Made by a program: the position numbers and the translations under genes. Source: Methylovulum miyakonense HT12 (GTDB lineage Bacteria; Pseudomonadota; Gammaproteobacteria; Methylococcales; Methylomonadaceae). Taken from it: a DNA stretch of 64,000 nucleotides. Location: NCBI RefSeq assembly GCF_000384075.1, contig NZ_KB913025.1, forward strand, positions 3,719,721 to 3,783,720, given 5' to 3'. Shown here one piece after another: positions 28,192 to 37,580 of this stretch (position 1 is its first letter; each line of letters starts with the position of its first letter). Below the pieces are notes generated by a model, which ran no database searches, had not been told where the DNA came from, and saw nothing but the letters and a program-made list of their open reading frames with translations.

Positions 28192-28305
28192 GCGCTCAAA
28201 TTATTTACACGACATATTAATACTGACTGAGTACTAGTCACATCAAAGACTAGTCAGCCAATAAGTCCTTATAACGTAAGCTCCTTTTATCCTGTAGAAA
28301 TTCAG

Positions 28306-29511
28306 TCACTCATGCCGTAAAGCTTCTATCGGGTCTAACCGGGCCGCTTTTCGCGCCGGGAAATAGCCAAAGACCACACCTACCGCCGCCGAAAATAAAA
28401 ATGCGGTAAGAACAATACCGCCTTGAAAAACAAACGGCACTTGCATAAGGCCGGATAATCCCCATGCCGTGCCCAGCGCCAGAAGGATGCCGATCAGGCC
28501 ACCGAAGGATGACAACACCACGGCTTCCACCAAAAACTGCAACAGCACTTCATTCTCCAAAGCGCCAATGGCTAACCGTATACCGATCTCCCGCGTCCGT
28601 TCCGTCACCGAAACCAACATGATGTTCATAATGCCGATGCCGCCGACCAGCAGGCTGACGGCGCCGACTGCGCTGAGCATGCCAGTCATGGTTTGGGTGG
28701 TGCTCGACAGCATCGCGGCGATCTCTTTCATGTCCATGACATTAAAATTATTTTCCTCGGTACTAGCAAGGTGCCTGCGGGTACGCAGGATGCCTTCAAT
28801 CTCGTGTTTGACTTTTTCAGTATCCTGGCCGTCCTGCACCGAGACTTTGATCAGGTTGACATCCTGATTACCGGCTATACGGCGTTGGTATGTGCGTAAC
28901 GGCACAACGACCAGGTCGTCCTGGTCTGTCCCCATGGTGGATTGGCCTTTGGCTTTTAAGACCCCGATGACTTCGCAGGACAATTTTTGCAGGCGAATCC
29001 GGTTGTTTAAGGGGTTTTGCTGGCCGAACAGCTTGGCCGCCACGGTTTGTCCGATAACGCAAACCGCCGTGCCGAGCCGCGCTTCGCTGGCGGTAAACAG
29101 GCGGCCTTCGGCAACAGGCTGGTTGCTGACCGAAAAAAAAGCATCGGTCGTGCCGGAAACGTTCGTCGACCAGTTTTCGTTCGCGTAGATAGCGGTGGTT
29201 GAACCCGATGCCACGGGCGCAACGGCGGCCAGTCCATAAACGTCGTTGGCTAACGCCTCTGCATCGGCCAGCTTGAAAGCTTCTGCGCCGGATACCTGTC
29301 CCGGCCCCATCCGTTTGCCCACGCTAACCATTAATAGATTGCTGCCCAGGCTGGCGACTTGTTGGCTCACTTGCCGGGTCGCGCCGCTGCCTAAGGTGAC
29401 CACGACAATAACCGCCGCCACGCCAATAATGATGCCCAGCATGGTCAATACCGAACGCATGGCATTGCGCCGTAATGCCCTGAAAGCCAGTAAGAATGCG
29501 TTTCCTAACAT
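28306..29511 (-). CDS. MacB-type ABC transporter permease (FtsX domain)
   Basis: The protein has 401 residues. Helix 1 is at about 18-40 (TMLGIIIGVAAVIVVVTLGSG), followed by the MacB periplasmic core domain (about 45-240). Three C-terminal helices form the FtsX unit (SLLVGGIGIMNIMLVSVTER, TREIGIRLAIGA, PARKAARLDPIEALRHE). It forms the membrane part of a mechanotransmission exporter with the ATPase encoded just upstream. The ATPase gene overlaps its start by 7 bases. It is the last gene of the four-gene export operon. Confidence 0.93.
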   Translation of the reverse strand: MLGNAFLLAFRALRRNAMRSVLTMLGIIIGVAAVIVVVTLGSGATRQVSQQVASLGSNLLMVSVGKRMGPGQVSGAEAFKLADAEALANDVYGLAAVAPVASGSTTAIYANENWSTNVSGTTDAFFSVSNQPVAEGRLFTASEARLGTAVCVIGQTVAAKLFGQQNPLNNRIRLQKLSCEVIGVLKAKGQSTMGTDQDDLVVVPLRTYQRRIAGNQDVNLIKVSVQDGQDTEKVKHEIEGILRTRRHLASTEENNFNVMDMKEIAAMLSSTTQTMTGMLSAVGAVSLLVGGIGIMNIMLVSVTERTREIGIRLAIGALENEVLLQFLVEAVVLSSFGGLIGILLALGTAWGLSGLMQVPFVFQGGIVLTAFLFSAAVGVVFGYFPARKAARLDPIEALRHE

Positions 29512-30212
29512 AGGTAGCCTTTCAATTTTTGGTCGCTTTCGATCAAGCCATCTTTGAAGGAGATAATGCGCTTTGCATAATCAGCCATATCCGGTTCATG
29601 CGTGACCATGACGACGGTAATGCCCTGATCCCGGTTAATGGCCGTTAATAGCTCCATAATCTCGACACTGCGTTTCGAATCGAGGTTTCCGGTGGGCTCG
29701 TCTGCCAGCAGCAAGGCAGGTTCCGTTACAATCGCACGGGCAATGGCAACGCGTTGCTGCTGGCCGCCAGAAAGCTCGCCCGGCGTATGGCTTTCACGGG
29801 ACGCCAACCCGACGGCATCCAAAGCCGCTTTGGCTAAGCGGTGCCGTGTAGCCGTATCCATTCCCCGGTAGATCAGCGGCAGTTCGACATTCTCCAAGGC
29901 TGTCGTGCGGTTGAGCAAGTTAAAGCCTTGAAAGACAAAGCCGATATAATGCCGGCGCAACAGGGCGCGCTGGTTTCGGGTCAGGCCGCCGACGTTCACG
30001 CCCTGGAAGCGGTACTCGCCGCTGCTGGGCGTATCCAGGCAACCCAGGATATTCATGCAAGTGCTTTTCCCTGAACCGCTCGGCCCCATGACGGCCACAA
30101 ATTCTCCCGGATTGATACTTAAATTGATCCCGGCTAACGCGTGCATTTGGGCATCGCCCGTGCCGTAGGTCTTCGTCACGCCCTGTAACGCCAGTAATGG
30201 ATGGTCGGCCAT
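29505..30212 (-). CDS. ABC transporter ATPase (MacB/LolD-like)
   Basis: The protein has 235 residues. Walker A is GPSGSGKST (43-51), the signature is LSGGQQQR (147-154), Walker B is [13 protein letters not shown], and the H-loop is [12 protein letters not shown]. Sequence and gene order place it with the MacB/LolD group, here encoded separately from the permease rather than fused as in E. coli MacB. It powers export together with the downstream FtsX-type permease. It follows the adaptor gene after 7 bases. Confidence 0.95.
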   Translation of the reverse strand: MADHPLLALQGVTKTYGTGDAQMHALAGINLSINPGEFVAVMGPSGSGKSTCMNILGCLDTPSSGEYRFQGVNVGGLTRNQRALLRRHYIGFVFQGFNLLNRTTALENVELPLIYRGMDTATRHRLAKAALDAVGLASRESHTPGELSGGQQQRVAIARAIVTEPALLLADEPTGNLDSKRSVEIMELLTAINRDQGITVVMVTHEPDMADYAKRIISFKDGLIESDQKLKGYLC

Positions 30213-30219
30213 TGTGATC

Positions 30220-31494
30220 CTATTGGTTAGATGTTTCTAAAATCCCGGTCACTAAGTCGGTACCGGCATCGACTGCACTGCCCGCAATCTCGGTAAAGGC
30301 GCCATCCGTTGCGCCTTTAGTGATGGGGACAGGTTTTAAACTCCCTTGGCTGATTGTCCACACTTGCTGCTGGTTACCGCTTGTGTTTGCACCAGCCGCC
30401 AGTTTGGAAGCGGAAGCAGGCGGGCGCGGCAGCATGGCGCTAAGCAATCCGCCTGTGGATTTTTTTTCGGTAGCGGCGGTTTGCGGCGGAGAAAACCGCA
30501 GCACGGCATTACTGACCAACAGCACGTTGGATTTTTTATTGACGATGATCGTTGCCGTCGCGGTCATGCCTGGACGCAACGAAAGTGACGTGTTATCGAC
30601 AGTCAAGACGGTTTTATAGGTCACGACGCCGTCCACCGTTTCGGAACCGTAGCGGACTTTGGTGATAAGCGCCGGAAAGGTCTGGTCGGGATAGGCGTCC
30701 ACCGTAAACGCGGCTTCCTGGCCTTCCCGGACCAAGCCGACATCCGCCTCATCGACATCGACTTGCAGTTCCATTTTGGTCAGGTCTTCCGCCAGTTTGA
30801 ACAGAACCGGGGATTCGAACGACGAGGCGACCGTTTGTCCGGGTTCGATCGAGCGATCCAGCACAACGCCGTTGATGGGGGAATGCACAACGGCTTTGTT
30901 CAACTGAATCTGGTTGTCTTTATAGGTGTTCCCGGTTTGCAGCACCGAAGCTTTTGCGCTCGCCCGATCGGCTTTAGCCCTAGCCAAGTTTGCCCGCGCC
31001 GTATCCATCTCCGTCGAGGATGGCACTTTGCCGCCGCTTAATTGCCGGGTCTGCTCGTAACGGCCCAGTTTTAATTGCGCTTCCTGCAAGGTTGCTTCCG
31101 CCTGCAACACTTTCGCTTTCGTCACCTCCAACGCCGATTGGCTTTGCAGGGTTTGCGCTTCCAGCCTACGGGTATCCAGCTTGGCCAGCACTTGCCCCAC
31201 TTTCACCTGGTCGTTGTAATCGGCAAACACTTTTTCGATAGTGCCCGACACTTCAATACCCACTTCAACTTCATTGACCGGCGAGAGTGTGCCGGTGGCG
31301 CTGACCGTCACTACCAAATCGCCGCGCCGTGCCTTTTCGGTTTGATAACGCACCTGTGCTGGCTGGTCTATCCGCAAAACGGCAAATAGGATCAAAAGCA
31401 AGATAACAGCCGCCAGCAACCACCACAGCCAGCGGGATTTACCGTCGGGATTTGCCATTTCAAGGACTTTTGTTATGTCTTTTTGTGTTTTCAT
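30220..31494 (-). CDS. MacA-like periplasmic adaptor (membrane fusion protein)
   Basis: The protein has 424 residues from ATG 31494; a TTG three codons earlier overlaps the previous stop and is possible. A single N-terminal helix (about 24-42, WLWWLLAAVILLLILFAVL) anchors it in the inner membrane. VSATGTLSPVNEVEVGIEVSGTI and the matching HSPINGVVLDRSIEPGQTV form the lipoyl/barrel-sandwich halves around a coiled-coil hairpin. It bridges the ABC permease to the outer-membrane factor encoded just upstream. Confidence 0.92.
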   Translation of the reverse strand: MKTQKDITKVLEMANPDGKSRWLWWLLAAVILLLILFAVLRIDQPAQVRYQTEKARRGDLVVTVSATGTLSPVNEVEVGIEVSGTIEKVFADYNDQVKVGQVLAKLDTRRLEAQTLQSQSALEVTKAKVLQAEATLQEAQLKLGRYEQTRQLSGGKVPSSTEMDTARANLARAKADRASAKASVLQTGNTYKDNQIQLNKAVVHSPINGVVLDRSIEPGQTVASSFESPVLFKLAEDLTKMELQVDVDEADVGLVREGQEAAFTVDAYPDQTFPALITKVRYGSETVDGVVTYKTVLTVDNTSLSLRPGMTATATIIVNKKSNVLLVSNAVLRFSPPQTAATEKKSTGGLLSAMLPRPPASASKLAAGANTSGNQQQVWTISQGSLKPVPITKGATDGAFTEIAGSAVDAGTDLVTGILETSNQ

Positions 31495-31499
31495 GTCTG

Positions 31500-32954
31500 T
31501 CAATGAGGAGTCTGATGTGGCTGGGTGGCATTAACATCCCAGCCGCCGCCCAACGCTTTATAAAGCCGGATCAGGTTAGAAGCGCTTTCCGCTTCGCTTT
31601 CGACCAATTGGTTTTGGGCCGTCAGTAAGGATTGCTGCGCATCCAATACCCTTTGAAAATCGGCTGTGCCTGTTTGATATTGTTGCTGGGCCAGCGTCAA
31701 TGCCTCTTTTCCGGCAGTTGCCGAGGCTTTGAGCGCGTCGCGGCGTTGCCATTCCTGGTCAAGCGCGGTCAGTGAATTCTCGACCTCTTTTAACGCCGTC
31801 AGGATAGTGTTTTGATAAAGCCCTAAAGCCTGCTCCTGAAGCGCCGTTTGTATTTTCACATTGCTGCGGATACGGCCGGAATCAAACAGGACCCATGCCG
31901 AGCTGGCCGCCATTTGAAAGGTTTTGGCGGCGGCCGTGTACAAATTGGCCGCCAACAGGGATTCCAAGCCTATCGACCCGGACAGCGTAAAACTGGGGTA
32001 AGCGCCGGCTTCGGCAACACCGATTTGGGCGGTTTGCGCCGCCAGTTTGCGCTCCGACCGGCGCACATCCGGCCTTTGCCGCAACACATCCGCCGGGATG
32101 CCGACGACAATGTGGTCAGCTGCGGCCGGAATGGGCGCGGACTGGGCCAATAAGGCGTTTAATTCCGTAGGCTGTTTTCCCAATAACACCGCCAGGCCAT
32201 GTTTGGCTTGTTCGAGCGCGCTGGTTAATTTGGGTATATCGGCGCGGGCACTCTCGACCGATTGCCTGGCCTGGAGCACATCCACTTCGGAAACCAGCCC
32301 GGCTTGCGCCCGCCAGCGGGCTATATCATAGGTTTCCTGTTGCGCTTTCAGGCTGTTTTTGGCAATAACCCATTCGTTCTGGTAGCGTCTTACATCGATG
32401 TAATTCAAGGCAACTTCGGCGTACAAGCTGACCAGCACATCCTGCAAATCCTCTGCGCTTGCGTCCAGCGTGGCTTCGGCAGATTCGATGGAACGCCGCT
32501 GCTTGCCCCATAAATCCAGCTCCCAACTGGCATCCAGGCCATGGCTAAACTGATTATAGGAACTGCCGAATTGGCCGAATTGGCCAAAACGGGACGCCGT
32601 GCTGGGCTGGTTTTTGCTCGCCGAGGCGTTCATGGATAAGGTCGGCAGAATGTTGGCGACTGATAAATCCCGGTTGGCACGGGCTTCGCGCAATCTGGCT
32701 TCGGCTTGGAACACATCGCGGTTGCCCAAACGGGCTTGGGTAATCAGTGAGTTCAATAGGGGATCATGAAAGGATTGCCACCAGGCATGCAGGTTTTGCC
32801 GACTACCTAAGGGCTGATCTGCCAATGCCGAGGCCCATTTGGCCTGAAAAGCCGTCGGCGGACGCTGGTAATCCGGCCCGGCCACGCAGCCAGGCAACAA
32901 TGGCATTAGCCAGGCAACAATAAGCAATCTTTTGATAGTCTTCAGATCAATCAT
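31500..32954 (-). CDS. Outer-membrane efflux lipoprotein, NodT family
   Basis: The protein has 484 residues from ATG 32954; an upstream in-frame TTG is less likely. The signal peptide ends in lipobox LLPGC. WWQSFHDPLLNSLITQAR, LDASWELDLWGKQRRS and the closing ALGGGWDVN are typical of NodT-type channels. It is the first gene of the operon channel-adaptor-ATPase-permease, so this ABC system carries its own channel. Its promoter region is shared with the CpxR-like regulator and contains CpxR-box-like repeats. Confidence 0.93.
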   Translation of the reverse strand: MIDLKTIKRLLIVAWLMPLLPGCVAGPDYQRPPTAFQAKWASALADQPLGSRQNLHAWWQSFHDPLLNSLITQARLGNRDVFQAEARLREARANRDLSVANILPTLSMNASASKNQPSTASRFGQFGQFGSSYNQFSHGLDASWELDLWGKQRRSIESAEATLDASAEDLQDVLVSLYAEVALNYIDVRRYQNEWVIAKNSLKAQQETYDIARWRAQAGLVSEVDVLQARQSVESARADIPKLTSALEQAKHGLAVLLGKQPTELNALLAQSAPIPAAADHIVVGIPADVLRQRPDVRRSERKLAAQTAQIGVAEAGAYPSFTLSGSIGLESLLAANLYTAAAKTFQMAASSAWVLFDSGRIRSNVKIQTALQEQALGLYQNTILTALKEVENSLTALDQEWQRRDALKASATAGKEALTLAQQQYQTGTADFQRVLDAQQSLLTAQNQLVESEAESASNLIRLYKALGGGWDVNATQPHQTPH

Positions 32955-33092
32955 TTGCTTAGCGCAAAAAACGCGCAATTTGTGACGGGCAAGTAGGGCT
33001 TATTTCAATTTCCGGCATATCAGTTTGCAAATCCAATTCAATCATTCGAAAACCGTCTTGATTTTCGCTGTGCTTAGTATCGCTGAAATAGT

Positions 33093-33128
33093 GTTAAATA
33101 CCGTTAACAGAATGTAAATTTTGGTAAA
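33093..33128 (+). promoter_or_regulatory. CpxR-box-like direct repeats
   Basis: At 33114-33128 the sequence is GTAAA, five bases, GTAAA, an exact match to the E. coli CpxR consensus. At 33093-33107 a related pair GTTAA, five bases, GTTAA precedes it by one helical turn or so. They lie 61 bp upstream of the response-regulator start and about 140 bp upstream of the divergent efflux operon, well placed to control both. Confidence 0.75.
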
Positions 33129-33189
33129 TGTTGGCTTATGTCCGGTAAAAGCCGTTACTATTACTGACATTAAAACCAGGGTTTACATA

Positions 33190-33870
33190 GTGACTAGAAT
33201 ATTGCTGATTGACGATGATGTTGAACTCACCGGAATGCTGGCGGAATATCTGACGCAGGAAGGTTTTGACATGGTTGCCATTCACGAGGGCGAAGCCGGC
33301 AGGCAAGAGGCCGTCTCAGGTAATTACGACTTGGTGGTGTTGGATGTCATGCTGCCCGGCATGAAAGGGATTGAGGTTTTAAACCGGATCCGCCTGGACA
33401 GCCAGATTCCGGTCTTGATGCTGACGGCCAAAGGCGATGATGTGGATCGTATTGTCGGCCTTGAATCGGGGGCGGATGATTATGTGCCAAAGCCGTGTAC
33501 GCCCCGTGAGCTGGTGGCGCGCATTCGCGCAATCTTGCGCCGGTTAGATTCCTCCCAACATCCCGATGATAAACTCGTTGAGGGGCCTTTGACTTTATGG
33601 CCGAAGCAACGCAAAGCACAATGGCAAGGCCGGCTGCTGGATTTGACCAGCTCGGAGTTTAGTTTGCTTGAAGTCCTGGCTGTTAATGCCGGCGCCATTG
33701 TCGGCAAAAAAGAACTTTCAGAAAAAGGCTTAGGCAGACCTTTAGCGCGCTTTGACCGCAGTATCGACGTCCATGTGAGCAGTATCCGGCAAAAACTCGG
33801 CAACCTGCCGGACGGCCGCTCCTGTATTTTGACGGTACGCGGCAAAGGTTACTTATTCGTTAAAGTGTGA
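33190..33870 (+). CDS. OmpR/CpxR-like response regulator
   Basis: The protein has 226 residues from GTG 33190. The receiver domain starts MTRILLIDDDVELTGMLAEY with the acidic pocket DDD. The phospho-acceptor aspartate is in VVLDVMLPG, the switch threonine in LMLTAKG and the lysine in PKPCTPRELVARIRAILRR. The C-terminal winged helix reads LTSSEFSLLEVLAVNAG and ends VRGKGYLFVKV. Similarity to CpxR is strong along the receiver. It lies 6 bases before the kinase gene and is divergent from a MacAB-like operon; the shared CpxR-box-like site suggests autoregulation and control of that operon. Confidence 0.92.
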   Translation: MTRILLIDDDVELTGMLAEYLTQEGFDMVAIHEGEAGRQEAVSGNYDLVVLDVMLPGMKGIEVLNRIRLDSQIPVLMLTAKGDDVDRIVGLESGADDYVPKPCTPRELVARIRAILRRLDSSQHPDDKLVEGPLTLWPKQRKAQWQGRLLDLTSSEFSLLEVLAVNAGAIVGKKELSEKGLGRPLARFDRSIDVHVSSIRQKLGNLPDGRSCILTVRGKGYLFVKV

Positions 33871-33876
33871 CGACCC

Positions 33877-35208
33877 ATGGGCAGGCTATTCTGGAAGTTT
33901 TTCATCGTCATTTGGCTGGCCTTGTTGACGATGGGCGGCGGCATGGGGGCGGCCTTCTGGTTGCAGCGCAATGCGGCGCTGAATGCCAATGGGGCTGAAC
34001 CACAAATAGCCGTCAACTCTGCCGCCCCTTATCTAAACGCTGCCAGCCTGATTTTCAGTAAAGGCGGCGTAGACGGGTTACGCAGCTTCCTGGCTGAATC
34101 CCGCCATAATCCGGCACTGCCACCCCTCTTTGCAATCGATGATTTTGGTAAGGATTTGCTGGGGCGCGAAGTAGCGCCAAAAATCCTAGCCCAGGCTAAA
34201 TCCTTAGCGGCTTCCCATGCTAATGGCGTCCGGCGCATAAAAACCGGGGATGGCCAGACCTATCTGCTATTTGCGTTGCATTCTGAAAATAATCCATCAA
34301 CACACCCCGATCCGCCGCCACCCTGGTTGCCGATCACCTTAGGTTTTTTTGTCAGCCTTATTTTTAGTGGCGTATCGGCTTGGTATTTTGCCAAACCGAT
34401 CCGGCAATTGCAGTTAGCATTTACAGCCGTTGCCGAAGGTGATCTTGATACCCGTGCCGGCCAAACTATGGGCCAACGCCACGATGAGCTGGCCGATTTA
34501 GGCCTTAGCTTTGATCACATGGTGAGCCAAATTCAACTATCGGTCAATGTGCAACAGCGGCTCCTTCATGATGTCTCGCACGAACTGCGCTCGCCTCTGG
34601 CCAGAATTCAGACGGCTATCGGTTTGGCCTACCAGCAGCCGGATAAAATCCCCCTAATGCTGGAACGGATTGAAAAGGAATCGCAACGGATGAATGATCT
34701 GATCGGCGAATTACTGGCCATTTCAAGGCTGGAAGCCGGGGTCATTGGCAAACTGGAAGTGGTCGATATCAATGAATTAATCACTGAAATTGTTGAAGAT
34801 GCCCGGCTTGAAGCGGACAGCAAAAACGTCGAAATCGACTTAAACATAGCCGGGGAAATATTTCTTCAAGGCTACTATGACCTGCTCAGCAGAGCCGTTG
34901 AAAATGTGCTGCGCAATGCGGTCAAATATACCCGCAGCCATAGTAAAGTCAGCGTGGACGCCAAGCTTGGCGTCAGTGGCCACCAATTGCATATAGACAT
35001 TACCGACCAGGGCCCCGGCGTAGCCGAAACAGAATTATCCTCTATTTTTGACCCCTTTTTTCGTGGCTCCCATAGCCAAAAATCCCAAAGCATCGGCTTG
35101 GGACTAACCATCGCGCTGAAAGCGCTAGAGACCCATCATGGCAAGATCAACGTGAGCAATCGAGTAGAGGGAGGCCTCAAGGTTGAAATTATTTTGCCAG
35201 TCACTTGA
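33877..35208 (+). CDS. CpxA-like sensor histidine kinase
   Basis: The protein has 443 residues. Helix 1 (about 8-30) and helix 2 (about 148-168) enclose a short periplasmic sensor domain. HAMP (about 170-225) leads to the dimerisation domain with phospho-histidine in LLHDVSHELRSPLARIQ. The ATPase domain follows with NVLRNAVKYT (N box), DQGPGVAETEL (G1) and GLGLTIALKA (G2). It pairs with the preceding response regulator. It probably senses envelope stress or export substrates; the signal is unknown. Confidence 0.93.
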   Translation: MGRLFWKFFIVIWLALLTMGGGMGAAFWLQRNAALNANGAEPQIAVNSAAPYLNAASLIFSKGGVDGLRSFLAESRHNPALPPLFAIDDFGKDLLGREVAPKILAQAKSLAASHANGVRRIKTGDGQTYLLFALHSENNPSTHPDPPPPWLPITLGFFVSLIFSGVSAWYFAKPIRQLQLAFTAVAEGDLDTRAGQTMGQRHDELADLGLSFDHMVSQIQLSVNVQQRLLHDVSHELRSPLARIQTAIGLAYQQPDKIPLMLERIEKESQRMNDLIGELLAISRLEAGVIGKLEVVDINELITEIVEDARLEADSKNVEIDLNIAGEIFLQGYYDLLSRAVENVLRNAVKYTRSHSKVSVDAKLGVSGHQLHIDITDQGPGVAETELSSIFDPFFRGSHSQKSQSIGLGLTIALKALETHHGKINVSNRVEGGLKVEIILPVT

Positions 35209-35366
35209 TTATCCTTGTTTTCTGATAGTCTCTCTATACCAAGCGCACCAGCATTGTTCGCGAAAACCGCCCCGATGAACGCCTCTCTTTTTCCTCCTGA
35301 ATTCGCGCGGTATAGGGCGGACAGGGCGTTCGTGGACAGATGCGCAAGGCTCAGGGCGGTTCCCTA

Positions 35367-35509
35367 AGAAGCTGTTTAAAAACTGCTGCGCTCGCCCATG
35401 ACTGCGTTGAAAAAGCGCTCAAAATCCTCATGTACTCCATGTACACTCCGATTTTTCGCGCTTTTTCGCCTTGTCCTGAACGAGCTCGCGACGTTTTTAA
35501 ACAGCTTCT
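35367..35509. repeat. MITE-like element with perfect 17-bp terminal inverted repeats
   Basis: AGAAGCTGTTTAAAAAC at 35367-35383 is matched exactly, inverted, at 35493-35509. The 143-bp element contains a second inner inverted repeat (AAAAAGCGC with GCGCTTTTT) and no coding capacity. It lies in the 320-bp gap between the kinase gene and the convergent DMT-permease gene. The size and ends fit a miniature inverted-repeat element. Confidence 0.7.
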
Positions 35510-35530
35510 AAGCCTAACGGTTGGGGCGCA

Positions 35531-36445
35531 TCATTTGCCCGCGCCTTGCGTCGCCGCTGGCTTTCCCCGGTATGAGCTGTTCATGAATATGACCGATCCA
35601 ATGATGATCGCCGATGCACTCAGGATGCGCGGCGTCAGCGGCTCTTGCGCGAACCAATTGCCTAAAAACACCGCCACCAGTGGATTGACGTAAGCATAAG
35701 TCGCCACTAGCGGGATCGACGCGTTCTGCAGCAGCCAGGCGTAGGACGCGAAACCGATCATTGAGCCGAACAGAATCAGATACGCCAAGGCCAGCCATGA
35801 GCTGGCCGATACCTGGGCAAAGCTGAACACGCCCCATTCTTCGCTAAGGGCGCTGACGGTCATCAAGGCAAATCCGCCGCACAGCATTTCCGCGCCCGTC
35901 GTCATCAGTGCCGTCTCCGGCAAATCCGCGTTCTTGCTGTAGATCGAACCGGCCGCCCAAAGCAAACTGGCGAGCAGAAGCGCCGCCACGCCGGGCCCGT
36001 TTAACGGCATGCCGTTGGAAATCGCTGACGGGCCGACCAGCAGGTAAATCCCCAAGAAACCGATGACCAAACCGGCAAGCACGCGCAGCGACGGCCGGGT
36101 GCCATTGGGTCTGAGCGCATCGGCAATCACCAGGAACATAGGCACGGTACCGATGATCAGCGCGGCAACGCCGGACGGGACGGTTTGTTCGGCCCAACAG
36201 ACCAAGCCGTTGCCGCCGAGCAATAACAAGGTGCCGACAATGGCGGCCGAACGCCACTGGCGCAAAGTCGGCACGGCATCCCCGGCCAGGCACCGCCAAC
36301 CCAGCAAAATGACGCCGGAAACGAGAAAACGCAGTCCCGCCGACAAAAACGGCGGCAGCGTCTCGACCACAAAACGGATCATCAGGTAGGTCGATCCCCA
36401 AACCACATAGACCGCCAGCAACGCGGCCCAAACCTTCGCCCTCAA
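35531..36445 (-). CDS. DMT-superfamily permease (EamA/RhaT family)
   Basis: The protein has about 304 residues from TTG 36445, which overlaps the stop of the GST gene; a longer frame would run through the GST gene and is rejected. Ten hydrophobic segments in two EamA repeats are visible, including VVWGSTYLMIRFVVETLPP, SGVAALIIGTVPMFLVI and LVATYAYVNPLVAVFLGNW. The WGSTY and AYVNPLVAV motifs are typical of YedA-like exporters. It is probably an inner-membrane exporter of amino acids or metabolites. The start codon is the least certain part. Confidence 0.85.
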   Translation of the reverse strand: MRAKVWAALLAVYVVWGSTYLMIRFVVETLPPFLSAGLRFLVSGVILLGWRCLAGDAVPTLRQWRSAAIVGTLLLLGGNGLVCWAEQTVPSGVAALIIGTVPMFLVIADALRPNGTRPSLRVLAGLVIGFLGIYLLVGPSAISNGMPLNGPGVAALLLASLLWAAGSIYSKNADLPETALMTTGAEMLCGGFALMTVSALSEEWGVFSFAQVSASSWLALAYLILFGSMIGFASYAWLLQNASIPLVATYAYVNPLVAVFLGNWFAQEPLTPRILSASAIIIGSVIFMNSSYRGKPAATQGAGK

Positions 36446-37092
36446 TCTTCGAACGCCTGAATGATTTCGGTTTCCGCTTGGCCCGATGCGATCCATTCCT
36501 TGATCGCCGGATGACCCAGCACCGTATCCACGTAGTCTTGAGCCGCCGGCCCCGCTTCTAGCCGATAGGTATGGAAACGCAAGGCAACCGGCGCGTACAT
36601 GGCATCGAGAATGCTGAAACGGCCCAACAGCCAAGGGCCGTCGGCGGCGTGATTTTCCCGGCACTCGCGCCAAATTCGACCGATCCGCGCGATTTCGTTA
36701 TGGACCACATCGGGCAATGCCTTGGCGACAAGTGGCCGCCGGCAATTCATCCCGCAATGGCTGCGCAGGTTGGCAAAGCCCGTGTGCATTTCCGCGGCCA
36801 GGGAACGGGCCTGGGCGCGGCCGGCCCGCGATACCGGCCATCCCTGAGTTTCCGGGAAGCGCTCGGCCAGATACTCCAGGATCGCCAGCGAATCCCAGAC
36901 GGTAATGCCGTTGTCCATCAGCACCGGTACCTTTCCAGCGGGAGAAAACCCGGCGATGCGGGCTTGTGTATCGTCCCGGTAAAGGGGTATCCGCACTTCC
37001 TCGAACGCAATGCCGTGATGTTTCAAAAACAGCCAGGGGCGCAGGGACCAGGACGAGTAATTCTTGTTGCCGATGATTAAGGCCATAGTCAT
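36442..37092 (-). CDS. Glutathione S-transferase family protein
   Basis: The protein has 216 residues. The thioredoxin-like N-terminal domain starts MALIIGNKNYSSWSLRPWLFLKHHGI with the glutathione-contact motif GKVPVLMDNG and then DSLAILEYLAERFP. The C-terminal helical domain contains GRFSILDAMYAPVALRF. The SSWSLRPWL start is typical of the bacterial GST group with serine/cysteine-type active sites. It probably conjugates or isomerises electrophiles in the cytoplasm. Translationally linked to the DMT permease gene. Confidence 0.92.
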   Translation of the reverse strand: MTMALIIGNKNYSSWSLRPWLFLKHHGIAFEEVRIPLYRDDTQARIAGFSPAGKVPVLMDNGITVWDSLAILEYLAERFPETQGWPVSRAGRAQARSLAAEMHTGFANLRSHCGMNCRRPLVAKALPDVVHNEIARIGRIWRECRENHAADGPWLLGRFSILDAMYAPVALRFHTYRLEAGPAAQDYVDTVLGHPAIKEWIASGQAETEIIQAFED

Positions 37093-37522
37093 GAGAGATC
37101 CTATCGGTTGGAATATGGGTTAAAGGGTTATCGAAGCGCCGCTACGGAATAGGACGCGGACAGTACGCCCATCCCGGAAGTGTAAGCCCAAACCGCCGAA
37201 AATCCCGGCGAGTCTGTTACGAACGGAGTATTCCAGTCAAAATGCCACCTATTTTATAGCAAACCTGCCAGATATTCCGGCAAAAAACCGGCCGCTGGCA
37301 ATGATTGGTTTTATTGAGGTAACCGTCAAGTATCGGCTCTTTGCAGACATCCGAGATCTTGAATTCAAGTGTATTTATAAGTCAGGTAAATACTATAAAA
37401 GCAGCCGTTCACTATATCCTGCTCTACCAATCACATGCAAACAGATTGCACTGCCAAATATCACATTTCATAAGCAACGGACAGCATGTTTGTGCCTACG
37501 TATATACAAAAATAGACAATAT
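37093..37522. other. A+T-rich intergenic region at the left edge of the NTPase island
   Basis: The first ~170 bases belong to the GST promoter side and are G+C-rich. From about 37250 the sequence becomes clearly A+T-richer and stays so through 42.9 kb. No credible gene is seen; short rightward frames lack ribosome sites. The promoter of the island genes should lie here. Confidence 0.45.
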
Positions 37523-37580
37523 TATTTCATCGTGTTACGTTACTGAGTAAATTTACTCAGTAACGTAACACGATGAAATA
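37523..37580. repeat. Perfect 58-bp palindrome covering the start codon of the next gene
   Basis: Every base pairs about the centre at 37551/37552, with no loop and no mismatch; pairing breaks at 37522/37581. The inner part contains TTACTGAGTAAATTTACTCA. The ATG of the ATPase gene (37573-37575) and its second codon lie inside the right arm, and an in-frame stop lies within the same arm. In RNA it could form a 27- to 29-bp hairpin that buries the start codon. No ribosome site is visible before that ATG. Confidence 0.9.

Noticed and set aside
35531-36673. Longer version of the DMT permease with about 75 extra N-terminal residues
   Set aside because: The extension is Arg/Gly-rich and lies wholly inside the GST gene in another frame; the TTG at 36445 gives the normal family length.
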